Shown here piece after piece: positions 54,934 through 64,000 of a stretch of DNA of 64,000 bases. Origin of the DNA: Orychophragmus violaceus (lineage: Eukaryota; Streptophyta; Magnoliopsida; Brassicales; Brassicaceae); assembly GCA_030180135.1 (NCBI GenBank), contig CM058237.1, positions 40,383,126 to 40,447,125 of the forward strand. Reading direction: 5' to 3'. Both the position numbers and the translations under genes were made by a program. Numbering within the stretch: position 1 is the stretch's first letter; each line of letters starts with the position of its first letter. A model generated the notes under the pieces. The model worked only from the letters and a program-made list of their open reading frames with translations, was not told the DNA's origin and searched no databases.

Positions 54934-57021
54934 TCATATCTTAAGAAATCTAATGCCTACAGCAGTTGTATGAAACTCATGCTTAGGCCTTGGGAGGGGC
55001 TTGGTCAGTGGATCAGCAACATTCTCATCCGTAGGGACTCTGCTGATCTTCACATCTCCTCTATTCACAATATCACGGATAAGGTGATATCGCCTTTCTA
55101 TGTGTTTGGACTTCTGGTGTGATCTAGGTTCCTTTGCTTGCGCAATGGCTCCATTGTTGTCACAATACAAAGCCACTGGCTCAGAAATGCTAGGAATCAC
55201 ACCAAGTTCAGTGATGAACTTCTTGATCCAAACAGCCTCCTTTGCCGCTTCAGAAGCAGCGAGGTACTCAGCTTCAGTTGTGGAATCTGCTACAGTGTCC
55301 TGTTTGGAACTCTTCCAGCTTACTGCACCGCCATTCAGGCAGAAGATGTAACCAGATTGCGATCGGAAATCATCTTGGTATGTCTGAAAACTTGCGTCTG
55401 TGTAACCACTTACTACCAGCTCATCACTTCCTCCATACACCAAGAATTTATCCTTAGTATTTCTCAAATACTTCAGAATATTCTTGACTGCTGTCCAGTG
55501 ACTTTCACCTGGATCCGATTGGTATCTACTCGTTATGCTTAAAGCACAAGCAACATCTGGACGAGTACAGAGCATGGCATACATGATGGATCCCAACGCC
55601 GAGGCATAGGGAATCCGACTCATGCGATCTCGTTCAGCAGGTGTCTCAGGACACTGCTTCTTGCTGAGACTTATGCCATAAGACATTGGTATGAAGCCCT
55701 TCTTGGAATCTTGCATTCTGAACCTGTGTAAGACCTTATCGATATAAGTGTCTTGACACAGTCCAATTAACTTGTTTAATCTATCTCTATAGATTCTTAT
55801 TCCAAGAATATACGCGGCTTCACCCATGTCTTTCATTGAAAAACAACTTCCGAGCCAAGTCTTAACAGACTGTAGCAACGGAACGTCATTTCCGAGAAGG
55901 AGTATGTCATCTACATACAACACGAGAAATGCAACTGCGCTCCCACTAGTCTTCTTGTACACACATGGTTCTTCTTCGCTTCTGATGAAATCAAACTTTT
56001 TGACTGCTTCATCAAAACGAAGATTCCAACTCCGAGATGCTTGCTTCAATCCATAAATGGATCGATGAAGTTTGCATACTTTCCTAGCTGCATTTGGATC
56101 GATGAAACCTTCGGGTTGTGTCATGTACACATCCTCTTCCAGAATTCCATTAAGGAAAGCTGTTTTCACGTCCATCTGCCAGATCTCATAATCATAATGA
56201 GCAGCTGTTGCTAGGAGAATCCGAATGGATTTAAGCATGGCGACAGGTAAATAGGTTTCTTCATAGTCAATACCATGAATTTGTTTGAAACCTTTTGCCA
56301 CTAGCCTTGCTTTATATATCTGAATATTTCCATCCACATCAATTTTCTTCTTGAAAATCCATTTACACTCAATGGGTCTTGCACCATCGGGTAAATCAAC
56401 CAAAGTCCATACTTGGTTCTGTGACATGGATCCCATTTCGGATTCAGCGGCTTTCAGCCACTTTTCGGAGTCAGGGCTCATCATTGCTTCTTCGAAATTC
56501 GCTGGCTCGTCACTGTCAATGATTAACAAATCATGACAATTGGTTACGAGAAATCCATATCTCTCGGGTTCGTGACGGATCCTTTCGGATCGGCGAATTT
56601 CAGGCTCCACAGGCGCCGTCTCTACAACTCTTTGTAGATCCAACTGTTGCTCTTCCTCTACGGGTTGAGCATTTTCCTGCGGTTCTCGAACTTCTTCGAG
56701 TTGTAATTTACTCCCACTGTTTTTCTTGGAAAGAAATTCTCTCTCAAGAAAAACGCAGTTCCGAGCAACAAACACTTTGTTCTCGGATTGGTTGTAAAAG
56801 TAGTATGCCTTGGTTTCCTTAGGATAACCAACGAAGTAGCATTTATCAGATTTGGGCTCGAGCTTATCTGTAATTAATCTCTTAACATAAGCTTCACAAC
56901 CCCAAATCTTCAGGAAAGACACATTCGGAACATTTCCAGTCCACATCTCATGTGGTGTCTTTGCAACTGATTTTGACGGAACCCTATTTAGTGTAAACGC
57001 AGACGTTTCTAGAGCGTATCC
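54934..57021 (-). pseudogene. Copia-C pol: integrase end, RT and RNase H
   Basis: A single open frame from the GP2 insertion point to the stop at 54934, with no internal stop. It starts GYALETSAFTLNR (integrase), then the linker, RT with YVDDILLLGND near 55900, and RNase H with DSTTEAEYLAAS and YCDNNGAIAQAKEPRS. It is very close to Copia-B. Its only visible lesion is the insertion of GP2 between 57021 and 63597, so the element was probably active until then. Confidence 0.92.
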
Positions 57022-58216
57022 TGATAGGTCGAGTTTTAATCCCTATTCTAAACTGCAAGTGCACAGTATAGTCAATGTAGTATATAGGGTTATCGAATCC
57101 ACAGGGACACTTGGTCTCAAGAGAATCAAACCGTAGGAATTAATACTAGAAATAAGCAAGTAGTGATTGTAATGAATTGCGGTGCAAGAAAGTAAACAGT
57201 AGCAGGAAATCGGTTTGTAAGAAATAAACTAAAAGCGTCAAGCCTAGGGTATTCTCAGGAAATCAGACAAGCAGACAAGTAAATCAGTCAGGATCAAATT
57301 AAACTCAGTTCTAGAACTCAAATCACGGAAATAGAATTAACCAAATCTCTTTGCGAAAACTCTCTAAGTCTAAGTGCAGTAATCCAAATCTCTTTGCAAT
57401 TACTAACAAATTAAACTAGCATTAAGTTCAAGTTCGATATGTTCACAATTAAACTAAACCAAATCTCTTTGCGAATAATTCAATTGCTCAACCTAAATAG
57501 TTCAGATTCCTAAACCCCACTCTCGTGACGTATTTAGTAACCTAGGATCTAGATTCTAATTGATCAGGTTAGAACTAGCTTTAAGCACAATTTAGTTTGA
57601 AGAACATTATAATCATATGAATCCTAACTGAATTAAACAAGTCTAGCAAGTCATCAAACCCTAATGAGAAACCCTAAACTCAACTATGGATCTACTCAGA
57701 CATGATTGATGAAAACATAATCATAGAATAAATAGATTGCATATAAGAAATTAAAATATCAAAGGGGTTCGAAATCTTCTCCAAAATAAATCAATACAAG
57801 GAAAATAGATCAGCCCCAAAAGCTCTAAAAATCTCTTAGCTCTAAGTATCAAAGCGTATCTAAATTAAACACCAAAAACTAGTATATATAGGCATAATCT
57901 CGGCTGGGGCTTCTGTGTAAATACTGAAAGTATCTTGGGCTTCTTTGCAAATCTTCAATACTTGTTACGCCGACGCGTACGGCCCATCTCGCGACTGCAT
58001 CGACCGATGCACAATGCGTGTCGATCTATGCAACATCAAATAATCGATCAGTGAATAAAGCTCTCGGCCAAAACGTCCAAAATGCCCAAAATGCTCCATA
58101 TATCTCCAATTAGCTCCAAACCTGATTTAACCTGTAAAAGACTCTAAACTAATACAAAAGACTCTAAAAACACAACTATATCATGGTATAAAGTGGGTAA
58201 AAACCATGATATATCA
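57022..58216 (-). repeat. GP2 3' LTR (1195 bp)
   Basis: Matches 62402-63596. Ends in the direct TG...CA form (TGATAGG...ATATCA on the plus strand). CGATCG pair at 57996-58032. Confidence 0.95.
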
Positions 58217-59525
58217 ACTCCCCCACACTTAGCCTTTGCTTGCCCTCAAGCAAAACAGAGAACTAAAATGCAGTGAAGAGGTTTGAAAACTCTTCAGAAA
58301 CTCATTTTGTCATAGAAGCAGCAGCATTCAGATTCCCCTTAGTAATCCACATGAAAGAATCAATCTACAGACATCAAGACCAACATGTACTTCCCCCACA
58401 CTTAGCAACTGTCCTAAGTAAACGCCACAATCACATTCAAGCATTCAAATTCACTCTACTGACTTCTGCAAGTATTTAAGTGCGGTCTCACCTAAGGAGT
58501 ATCGATCTAAAGGCACATGGATTCTTACCTAGCCAGCTCTAGACCACCATACTATCTTTCTCTAGTCCCTTTCTTCTCTTTCCCTTCTTTAACAACTGAT
58601 TTTTCCCCACTGGGTATCATTTTATTTTTTTTATCAGTGTTCTTCCCGTTATGGGGTGTACTTTGGACACATTCCATGGATCACATGAGAGATAATAGTG
58701 TTTGCTACTATTCCCATGACCACTTCGGAGTTACTAACTCATCCTCAGTTTATTATTATTTTTTTTTTTTTTTTTTTTTTTTTACTTTACAGAAGGGGAG
58801 AAGGGGACTAAATAGGACAGGTTTACAGGCTGTGTCAGAACTAACAGGGAATCCGACATAAAGCATACCAAGCCCTTAGGTGAGAAAAATTAAAGTCAGT
58901 ATTAAGGTGAAGTCAGTAAAGGATCCTCTGATACCTGAAGTGATATGGGTGTCCTCAGTAGGCTGATCTGTGATGGGGTTTTCTAATAGTCATAGATAGA
59001 TCTGCAGCTTCATCCCAATGGTCACTTAAGTTCCTGCAAATGCTGCTAATCTCCTCCAAAAATCATTGTTTCCTACTTAAACCAATTTTGACTCGAAAAA
59101 CAAATTTTGAAAAATTTAACTGACTCTAAGAAAACAAAAGAAACTAATTAGTAGAACCTCCCCCACACTTAAGACACACTGTCCCCAGTAGTGTCAAGCA
59201 AGGGATTGGTTAAAGAAAAGAAAAATTAAAATAGTTGAATGGTTAGTTCTCTCGGGTTTTACCTCTGTCGCAGTCAGGCATCGATCGTTGCACTAGGTGC
59301 ACCGACCGTTGCTGTGCGATTTCTGTTGTAACGATCGACACAAACGTGTGTCGATCGACGCAATGCGATTTTCACGAACCCTGCAACCAAAAACTCACCA
59401 AACAGAAACAAAAACGTAAAATCTAGAAAAAATACTAAAATCAAAATGCAAAAACGAAAACAGTGGGTTGCCTCCCACTCAGCGCTCTTTTAACGTCAAT
59501 AGCTTGACCGGACGCACAAGATCTT
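58217..59525 (-). other. GP2 3' spacer
   Basis: No pol. On the minus strand it holds PPT-like TAAGTGTGGGGGA copies (near 59158-59171, 58391-58404 and the true PPT 58217-58231), the TTGCTTGAGGGCAAGCAA hairpin at about 58237-58254, a CGATCG array at 59278-59368, and a long T run on the plus strand (58757-58784). The plus-strand open frame 58517-58861 is not considered a gene. Confidence 0.75.
59278..59368 (-). repeat. CGATCG palindrome pairs in the GP2 3' spacer
   Basis: Two pairs, core spacing 21 and 20 bp, in the position of the GP1 array at 32636-32790. Confidence 0.85.
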
Positions 59526-62129
59526 TCAGGCACTTAGAGATCCTGACAGAGACTTTTTCTGTCTCTGTTCAAGTCTCCTCATCCATGGTGGAGTGTAGGC
59601 TGTTGCTGAATGCTTCAGTCCAAGAAAAGCAGGTGTAGATTGTGCTCCAGGATCTAGTATCACAGGCCCATCTGGCTGCTCATCTTCTGCTTCCAGGATC
59701 GTGAAGGTCTGCCCATCTATCAGTGGTTTCCGCAGCTTCTCCATGTCATATCGCAGCGTCTCATCTCCCAGGTGGAGATCTATTAGACTTTGTCTGACAT
59801 CAATCACAGCTCCTACTGTAGCCAAGAATGGTCTTCCAAGTAGCAGTGCTTCATCCGGATCGCAATCATATTTCAGCACAAGGAAGTCTGTTGGAACCAA
59901 GTAGTTTCCAACTCTCACTGGTATGTCTTCTAAAACTCCTTCTGGAACTCGTATAGACTGATCAGCTAGGATAAGACGGGTTCTAGTAGGAGAAAAATTC
60001 AGCACCCCCAGCTTCTCTGCCACAGAATAAGGCATCATACTTCCAGCAGCTCCTAAATCACAAAGAGAGCGTCTAAAGCTATTCTCGAAGATGGAGCAAT
60101 CAAGTATAAAGACTCCAGGGTCAGGTAACTTCTTTGGGATCTTGTTCAGTAGCACTTCACTAATGTGTTGGGGAACTACAATCACCCATTCTTTCAGGTC
60201 ATCATCCAATGGTAGCATCTTGTTCAAATACCTCTGCACACAGGGATGATAAGGTGGATCATCAGGCGGTGGAATTTCTTCCAAGTCTTCACCACTCTCC
60301 TCCAGTTTCTTCAGCTCCTCAATCTCCTGTTTAATTACCTCAGATACCTTGGGATATTGCCTAATGGCTTGTGCATAAATCTCCTCCTGAGTGATTTCAG
60401 ACACATCAGGGAATAGGCGGGCCAGTTCTGCATCAGTCTCATAATCATCCGGCAACACTGTCTGTTCACGTCCTGCATCGACCGACACAAGGTGTGTGTC
60501 GATCGTTGCAATGCGATCGTCGCGGATTCCACCCGTGAGTTTTTCCCTCAATTCCGAAAATTCTGCTTCATCAACCAACTCAGCTGTGCTTAGCTCAAAC
60601 TTCTCACCCAGATGAGATCCATCATTAACGAGTACATACCAGGCTTTAATATGAGTATCTGCAGGTCCTTTTCCTTTCATAGTACCTGAAATCTTATTAA
60701 CCTGAGTGTCCAGTTGCTTCATGTGAGTGTTCATAGACTCAATCTTCCCATTGAGATCTCCATACATAGCATCAATCTTCTTGTTGCAGTCCACAGAAGT
60801 CTTGATTTGGCTCTCCAGCAACTGTTCCATCATTGTCTCCATCTTAGTCTCGAAAGCAGTAGGAGTAGGAGGTGTTTGATAAGATGAAGACCCGTAGGTC
60901 CTTTGAGCATTCTGTCCATAAGGCTTCTGAAAGTTGCTGTTCTGTCCATAGCCTGAAGAGTTCTGATTGCCCGTGTAGGCAGTTTTCTGTCCTCCACCGG
61001 AAAATCTGTTCCCAGATTGATATCCAAATCTGTTTCCTTGGAAACCAGATCCTCCGATGTAATTCACATCCTCTTCCTGAGTGTCCTCCTCAGTCTGAAT
61101 CACTTCTACTTCTTGAGCAAAGTGGACAGCTTTCTTCTCTCCTAGAAGAGTGCAGATTTTATCCATTCTGGACCTCAATTCAGCCATCTCCGAGTTATCA
61201 ATACTTCCACCAGATTTCTTCCTCCTATCATCCATGGTCTTGCAACTGTTGCTGCTAATCAAATTCTCAATTAACTGCTTAGCCTGTGTAGGAGTCCTGG
61301 TGTTGAAGTTGGCATCACTAGAATTATCCAGCGCCTGCTGATACGGAAGATCTATTCCTCTGAAGAAGATACCAATCAGCTGAACTTCAGTGAATCCATG
61401 GTGCGGACAGTAACGCTGATACTGCTTAAATCTCATCCAGGCAGTCTTTAAAGGCTCCACAACTCCTTGGGAGAAAGTAAGTATGTCCTGTCTAGATTGG
61501 TCTGAACGCGCATTGTCATAGAAATGACGCAGGAACTCACTCTTTAAGGCTGCCCAAGTAGTATACTGACCAGGTGCCAGTTGTCTCAGCCATGCACTAG
61601 CGTCTCCAGCAAGACTGTGCGGAAATAGCTTAAGGAACAGATAGTCCTGGCAAACTCCATCGTATTTCATACCAGTAACTATGTCCTCAAACTTATCTAT
61701 GTGATCCATAGGCTGCTCTGATTGAAGACCATGAAAAGCAATCTGCCTCATCAGTTGGTAGTAGATAGTCTTTACCTCAAAGTCGTTCCTCTCAAAGGCA
61801 GGAAGCACTAAAGCTGCTCGGTTCGCATGAAACTCGTCAGGTCTGTTGTAATCAGCTAATGTCCTTTCACGGACAACCATCTGGCCCAGTAGCTCCGCTT
61901 CATCAGGGATCACTCGTCCCTCAGCATCAATCCTATGCCCAGCAGCATTGTAAGGATTGTTCTCTGGATCCCTCAGGGTTCCATCAGCATCTGGTATCAA
62001 GATCAAGCGTTCTCGTACCATTCTCTCTCTCTTTTCCTTTCTGATTGTTCTTTCTAGACGTCCAAGTTCCTCTAGATTGAGATTAACCAAGCTCGAGTTC
62101 GGATTACTTCTAGTGTTCTGCGTTGGCAT
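59526..62129 (-). CDS. GP2 gag-protease protein (867 aa), intact
   Basis: A single open frame from the ATG at 62129. Gag comes first: RTLADYNRPDEFHANRAALV, then a capsid-like region of the retrotransposon Gag type (LFPHSLAGDASAWLRQLAP, roughly residues 170-190, and CPHHGFTEVQLIGIFFRGI). Next are a G/N/Q-rich linker and a helical stretch. The aspartic protease part has CDLGAAGSMMPYSVAEKLG and LLGRPFLATVGAVIDV (roughly 690-770), which follows the Athila DLGAS form. No CCHC knuckle and no pol. A CGATCG pair is translated within the frame (60476-60526, IDTHLVSVDAG). It probably forms particles that package its own RNA and uses a helper for RT and integrase. Confidence 0.92.
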   Translation of the reverse strand: MPTQNTRSNPNSSLVNLNLEELGRLERTIRKEKRERMVRERLILIPDADGTLRDPENNPYNAAGHRIDAEGRVIPDEAELLGQMVVRERTLADYNRPDEFHANRAALVLPAFERNDFEVKTIYYQLMRQIAFHGLQSEQPMDHIDKFEDIVTGMKYDGVCQDYLFLKLFPHSLAGDASAWLRQLAPGQYTTWAALKSEFLRHFYDNARSDQSRQDILTFSQGVVEPLKTAWMRFKQYQRYCPHHGFTEVQLIGIFFRGIDLPYQQALDNSSDANFNTRTPTQAKQLIENLISSNSCKTMDDRRKKSGGSIDNSEMAELRSRMDKICTLLGEKKAVHFAQEVEVIQTEEDTQEEDVNYIGGSGFQGNRFGYQSGNRFSGGGQKTAYTGNQNSSGYGQNSNFQKPYGQNAQRTYGSSSYQTPPTPTAFETKMETMMEQLLESQIKTSVDCNKKIDAMYGDLNGKIESMNTHMKQLDTQVNKISGTMKGKGPADTHIKAWYVLVNDGSHLGEKFELSTAELVDEAEFSELREKLTGGIRDDRIATIDTHLVSVDAGREQTVLPDDYETDAELARLFPDVSEITQEEIYAQAIRQYPKVSEVIKQEIEELKKLEESGEDLEEIPPPDDPPYHPCVQRYLNKMLPLDDDLKEWVIVVPQHISEVLLNKIPKKLPDPGVFILDCSIFENSFRRSLCDLGAAGSMMPYSVAEKLGVLNFSPTRTRLILADQSIRVPEGVLEDIPVRVGNYLVPTDFLVLKYDCDPDEALLLGRPFLATVGAVIDVRQSLIDLHLGDETLRYDMEKLRKPLIDGQTFTILEAEDEQPDGPVILDPGAQSTPAFLGLKHSATAYTPPWMRRLEQRQKKSLSGSLSA
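60476..60526 (-). repeat. CGATCG palindrome pair inside the GP2 gag-protease frame
   Basis: TCGACCGA and TCGATCGT cores 21 bp apart, plus a third GCGATCGT site close by. GP1 has the equivalent at 31484-31516. Confidence 0.85.
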
Positions 62130-62149
62130 AAACTGTCTGTAATCGTCCA

Positions 62150-62240
62150 GCAACGATCGATGCTATCAGTGCAACGATCGGTTCAATCTCAGAATCGCTT
62201 AGTGTCGATCGACGCAAGATGTGCAACGGTCGACGCAAGG
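62150..62240 (-). repeat. CGATCG palindrome pairs upstream of GP2 gag
   Basis: Two pairs, each 21 bp core to core, just before the gag start, matching GP1 29765-29858. Confidence 0.88.
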
Positions 62241-62377
62241 CGATTTCGGTACCTGCGACAGAAAGAATCAGAGAAAAGAATCAGTAAAATCAAAATAAAA
62301 CAAAAACGAAAAGCAAAAACAAAAACGAAAAATTTCTAGTAAAACCCTAAGTTCGGTCCTATCGAAGACTCAAAGAG

Positions 62378-62395
62378 TCCCCGGCAACGGCGCCA
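62378..62395 (-). other. GP2 primer binding site (tRNA-Asp)
   Basis: Minus strand TGGCGCCGTTGCCGGGGA, six bases from the 5' LTR. Confidence 0.9.
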
Positions 62396-62401
62396 AAAAC
62401 T

Positions 62402-63596
62402 TGATAGGTCGAGTTTTAATCCCTATTCTAAACTGCAAGTGCACAGTATAGTCAATGTAGTATATAGGGTTATCGAATCCACAGGGACACTTGGTCTCAA
62501 GAGAATCAAACCGTAGGAATTAATACTAGAAATAAGCAAGTAGTGATTGTAATGAATTGCGGTGCAAGAAAGTAAACAGTAGCAGGAAATCGGTTTGTAA
62601 GCAATAAACTAAAAGCGTCAAGCCTAGGGTATTCTCAGGAAATCAGACAAGCAGACAAGTAAATCAGTCAGGATCAAATTAAACTCAGTTCTAGAACTCA
62701 AATCACGGAAATAGAATTAACCAAATCTCTTTGCGAAAACTCTCTAAGTCTAAGTGCAGTAATCCAAATCTCTTTGCAATTACTAACAAATTAAACTAGC
62801 ATTAAGTTCAAGTTCGATATGTTCACAATTAAACTAAACCAAATCTCTTTGCGAATAATTCAATTGCTCAACCTAAATAGTTCAGATTCCTAAACCCCAC
62901 TCTCGTGACGTATTTAGTAACCTAGGATCTAGATTCTAATTGATCAGGTTAGAACTAGCTTTAAGCACAATTTAGTTTGAAGAACATTCTAATCATATGA
63001 ATCCTAACTGAATTAAACAAGTCTAGCAAGTCATCAAACCCTAATGAGAAACCCTAAACTCAACTATGGATCTACTCAGACATGATTGATGAAAACATAA
63101 TCATAGAATAAATAGATTGCATATAAGAAATTAAAATATCAAAGGGGTTCGAAATCTTCTCCAAAATAAATCAATACAAGGAAAATAGATCAGCCCCAAA
63201 AGCTCTAAAAATCTCTTAGCTCTAAGTATCAAAGCGTATCTAAATTAAACACCAAAAACTAGTATATATAGGCATAATCTCGGCTGGGGCTTCTGTGTAA
63301 ATACTGAAAGTATCTTGGGCTTATTTGCAAATCTTCAATACTTGTTACGCCGACGCGTACGGCCCATCTCGCGACTGCATCGACCGATGCACAATGCGTG
63401 TCGATCGATGCAACATCAAATAATCGATCAGTGAATAAAGCTCTCGGCCAAAACGTCCAAAATGCCCAAAATGCTCCATATATCTCCAATTAGCTCCAAA
63501 CCTGATTTAACCTGTAAAAGACTCTAAACTAATACAAAAGACTCTAAAAACACAACTATATCATGGTATAAAGTGGGTAAAAACCATGATATATCA
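62402..63596 (-). repeat. GP2 5' LTR (1195 bp)
   Basis: Nearly identical to 57022-58216. CGATCG pair at 63376-63413. Followed by TSD TATCC at 63597-63601. Confidence 0.95.
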
Positions 63597-64000
63597 TATC
63601 CCCAAAAGGATAATGGAAGAGTTGAGAGACTCATCATTGATCGAACCATATCTAATAAAGTCCGATTCCTCCTCTCAGACACGCCATTCCATTGTGGTGT
63701 TCCAGGAGGAGTGAGTTGTGAAACGATTCCACAATCTCTCAAATGATCACTGAATTCTTGGCTTAAGTATTCTCCTCCACGATCTGATCGAAGAGCCTTA
63801 ATACTTTTGCTAAGTTGATTCTGTACTTCATTTTGGAACTCTTTGAACTTTTCAAAGGATTCCGACTTGTGTCTCATTAAATAGACATATCCATACCTGC
63901 TGAAATCATCAGTGAAGGTAATGAAGTATCGAAAATTTCCTCTGGCACTTGTGCTCATTGGGCCGCATACATCTGTATGTATAAGGCCCAACAGGTCACT
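63597..64000 (-). pseudogene. Copia-C integrase, N-terminal part at the window edge
   Basis: Open frame entering from beyond 64000: LIHTDVCGPMST, DDFSRYGYVYLM, RSDRGGEYLSQEFSDHL, WNGVSERRNRTLLD, LPLSFWGY, where GP2 interrupts. It carries all three integrase acidic residues. Continues at 57021 leftwards. Confidence 0.92.

Larger units (their letters stand above)
57022..63596 (-). mobile_element. GP2: gag-protease-only LTR retrotransposon, minus strand, intact
   Basis: 6575 bp, LTRs of 1195 bp at both ends (about four differences by eye), TSD TATCC at 57017-57021 and 63597-63601, an 18-nt tRNA-Asp PBS, an intact gag-protease frame and a PPT. There is no RT, RNase H or integrase. It is probably the youngest insertion of the window together with Copia-B. 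Confidence 0.95.
53463..64000 (-). mobile_element. Copia-C: minus-strand Ty1/Copia element, split by GP2, runs off the window
   Basis: 3' LTR at 53463-54107, 3' UTR, and pol 54934-57021 plus 63597-64000; gag, leader and 5' LTR lie beyond 64000. It is inserted in the first visible exon of the Tat antisense gene, and split by GP2 (57022-63596) inside the integrase at FWGY-ALETS. Closely related to Copia-B in protein. Confidence 0.92.

Noticed and set aside
58757..58784. Long T run as a retroposon poly-A tail
   Set aside because: It lies within GP2 at a place where GP1 also has a shorter A/T run, so it is slippage expansion inside the element and not the end of a LINE or SINE.

Overview
The window is plant heterochromatin, probably pericentromeric DNA of a Brassicaceae genome. 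It is made almost entirely of LTR retrotransposons inserted into one another, plus two DNA transposons; no intact host gene was found. The plant call rests on Athila, Tat and chromovirus Ty3/Gypsy lineages, Ty1/Copia elements primed by initiator tRNA-Met, a MULE with plant-type introns, and a captured fragment that I recognise from memory as Arabidopsis-like cyclin B1. Lineage names come from protein motifs read by eye; no database search was run.

Layout, left to right. Bases 1-1270 are a broken Athila RT-RNase H piece joined to a chromovirus (1271-2586 and 16113-18595). The chromovirus is split by a complete but coding-dead Athila element (2587-16112; LTRs of 1524 bp each; TSD GGATG). A MULE (19311-22988; 89-bp TIRs; 9-bp TSD GTAATCTAT) carries a spliced transposase and a convergent GRF-finger-like gene. 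An AAT microsatellite follows, then a probable TIR element (23362-24829, TTA duplication) carrying fragments resembling cyclin B1 and leucine carboxyl methyltransferase. From about 24893 to 53462 runs a Tat-lineage Gypsy element with a second (archaeal-type) RNase H and a spliced antisense gene downstream of integrase. It is cut by three insertions: a gag-protease-only element, GP1 (28379-35041; LTRs 1218 bp; TSD ATAGC); Copia-A (37134-49698 overall; TSD CTTCT), itself hit inside its 3' LTR by the intact Copia-B (42295-49685; LTRs 704 bp; TSD ATAAG); and, on the minus strand, Copia-C (53463 to beyond 64000), which is in turn split by a second gag-protease element, GP2 (57022-63596; LTRs 1195 bp; TSD TATCC).

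How the parts relate. Insertion order is fixed by nesting: chromovirus before Athila; Tat before GP1, Copia-A and Copia-C; Copia-A before Copia-B; Copia-C before GP2. Only Copia-B keeps a complete uninterrupted polyprotein. GP2 keeps an intact gag-protease reading frame but has no polymerase, so it must borrow RT and integrase; its PBS, 3' hairpin and PPT point to Athila-type helpers. Copia-A and the Athila element look as though they moved recently while already defective.

The most striking unexplained signal is a family of paired palindromes centred on CGATCG. The two palindromes of a pair lie 20-22 bp apart, mostly 21. They recur in LTRs, leaders, 3' spacers and even inside the gag-protease frame of five elements from two superfamilies (Copia-A, -B, -C; GP1, GP2). 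The Athila element has an analogous but different array (CAGCGG/CCGCTG) in both its LTRs and its internal spacer.
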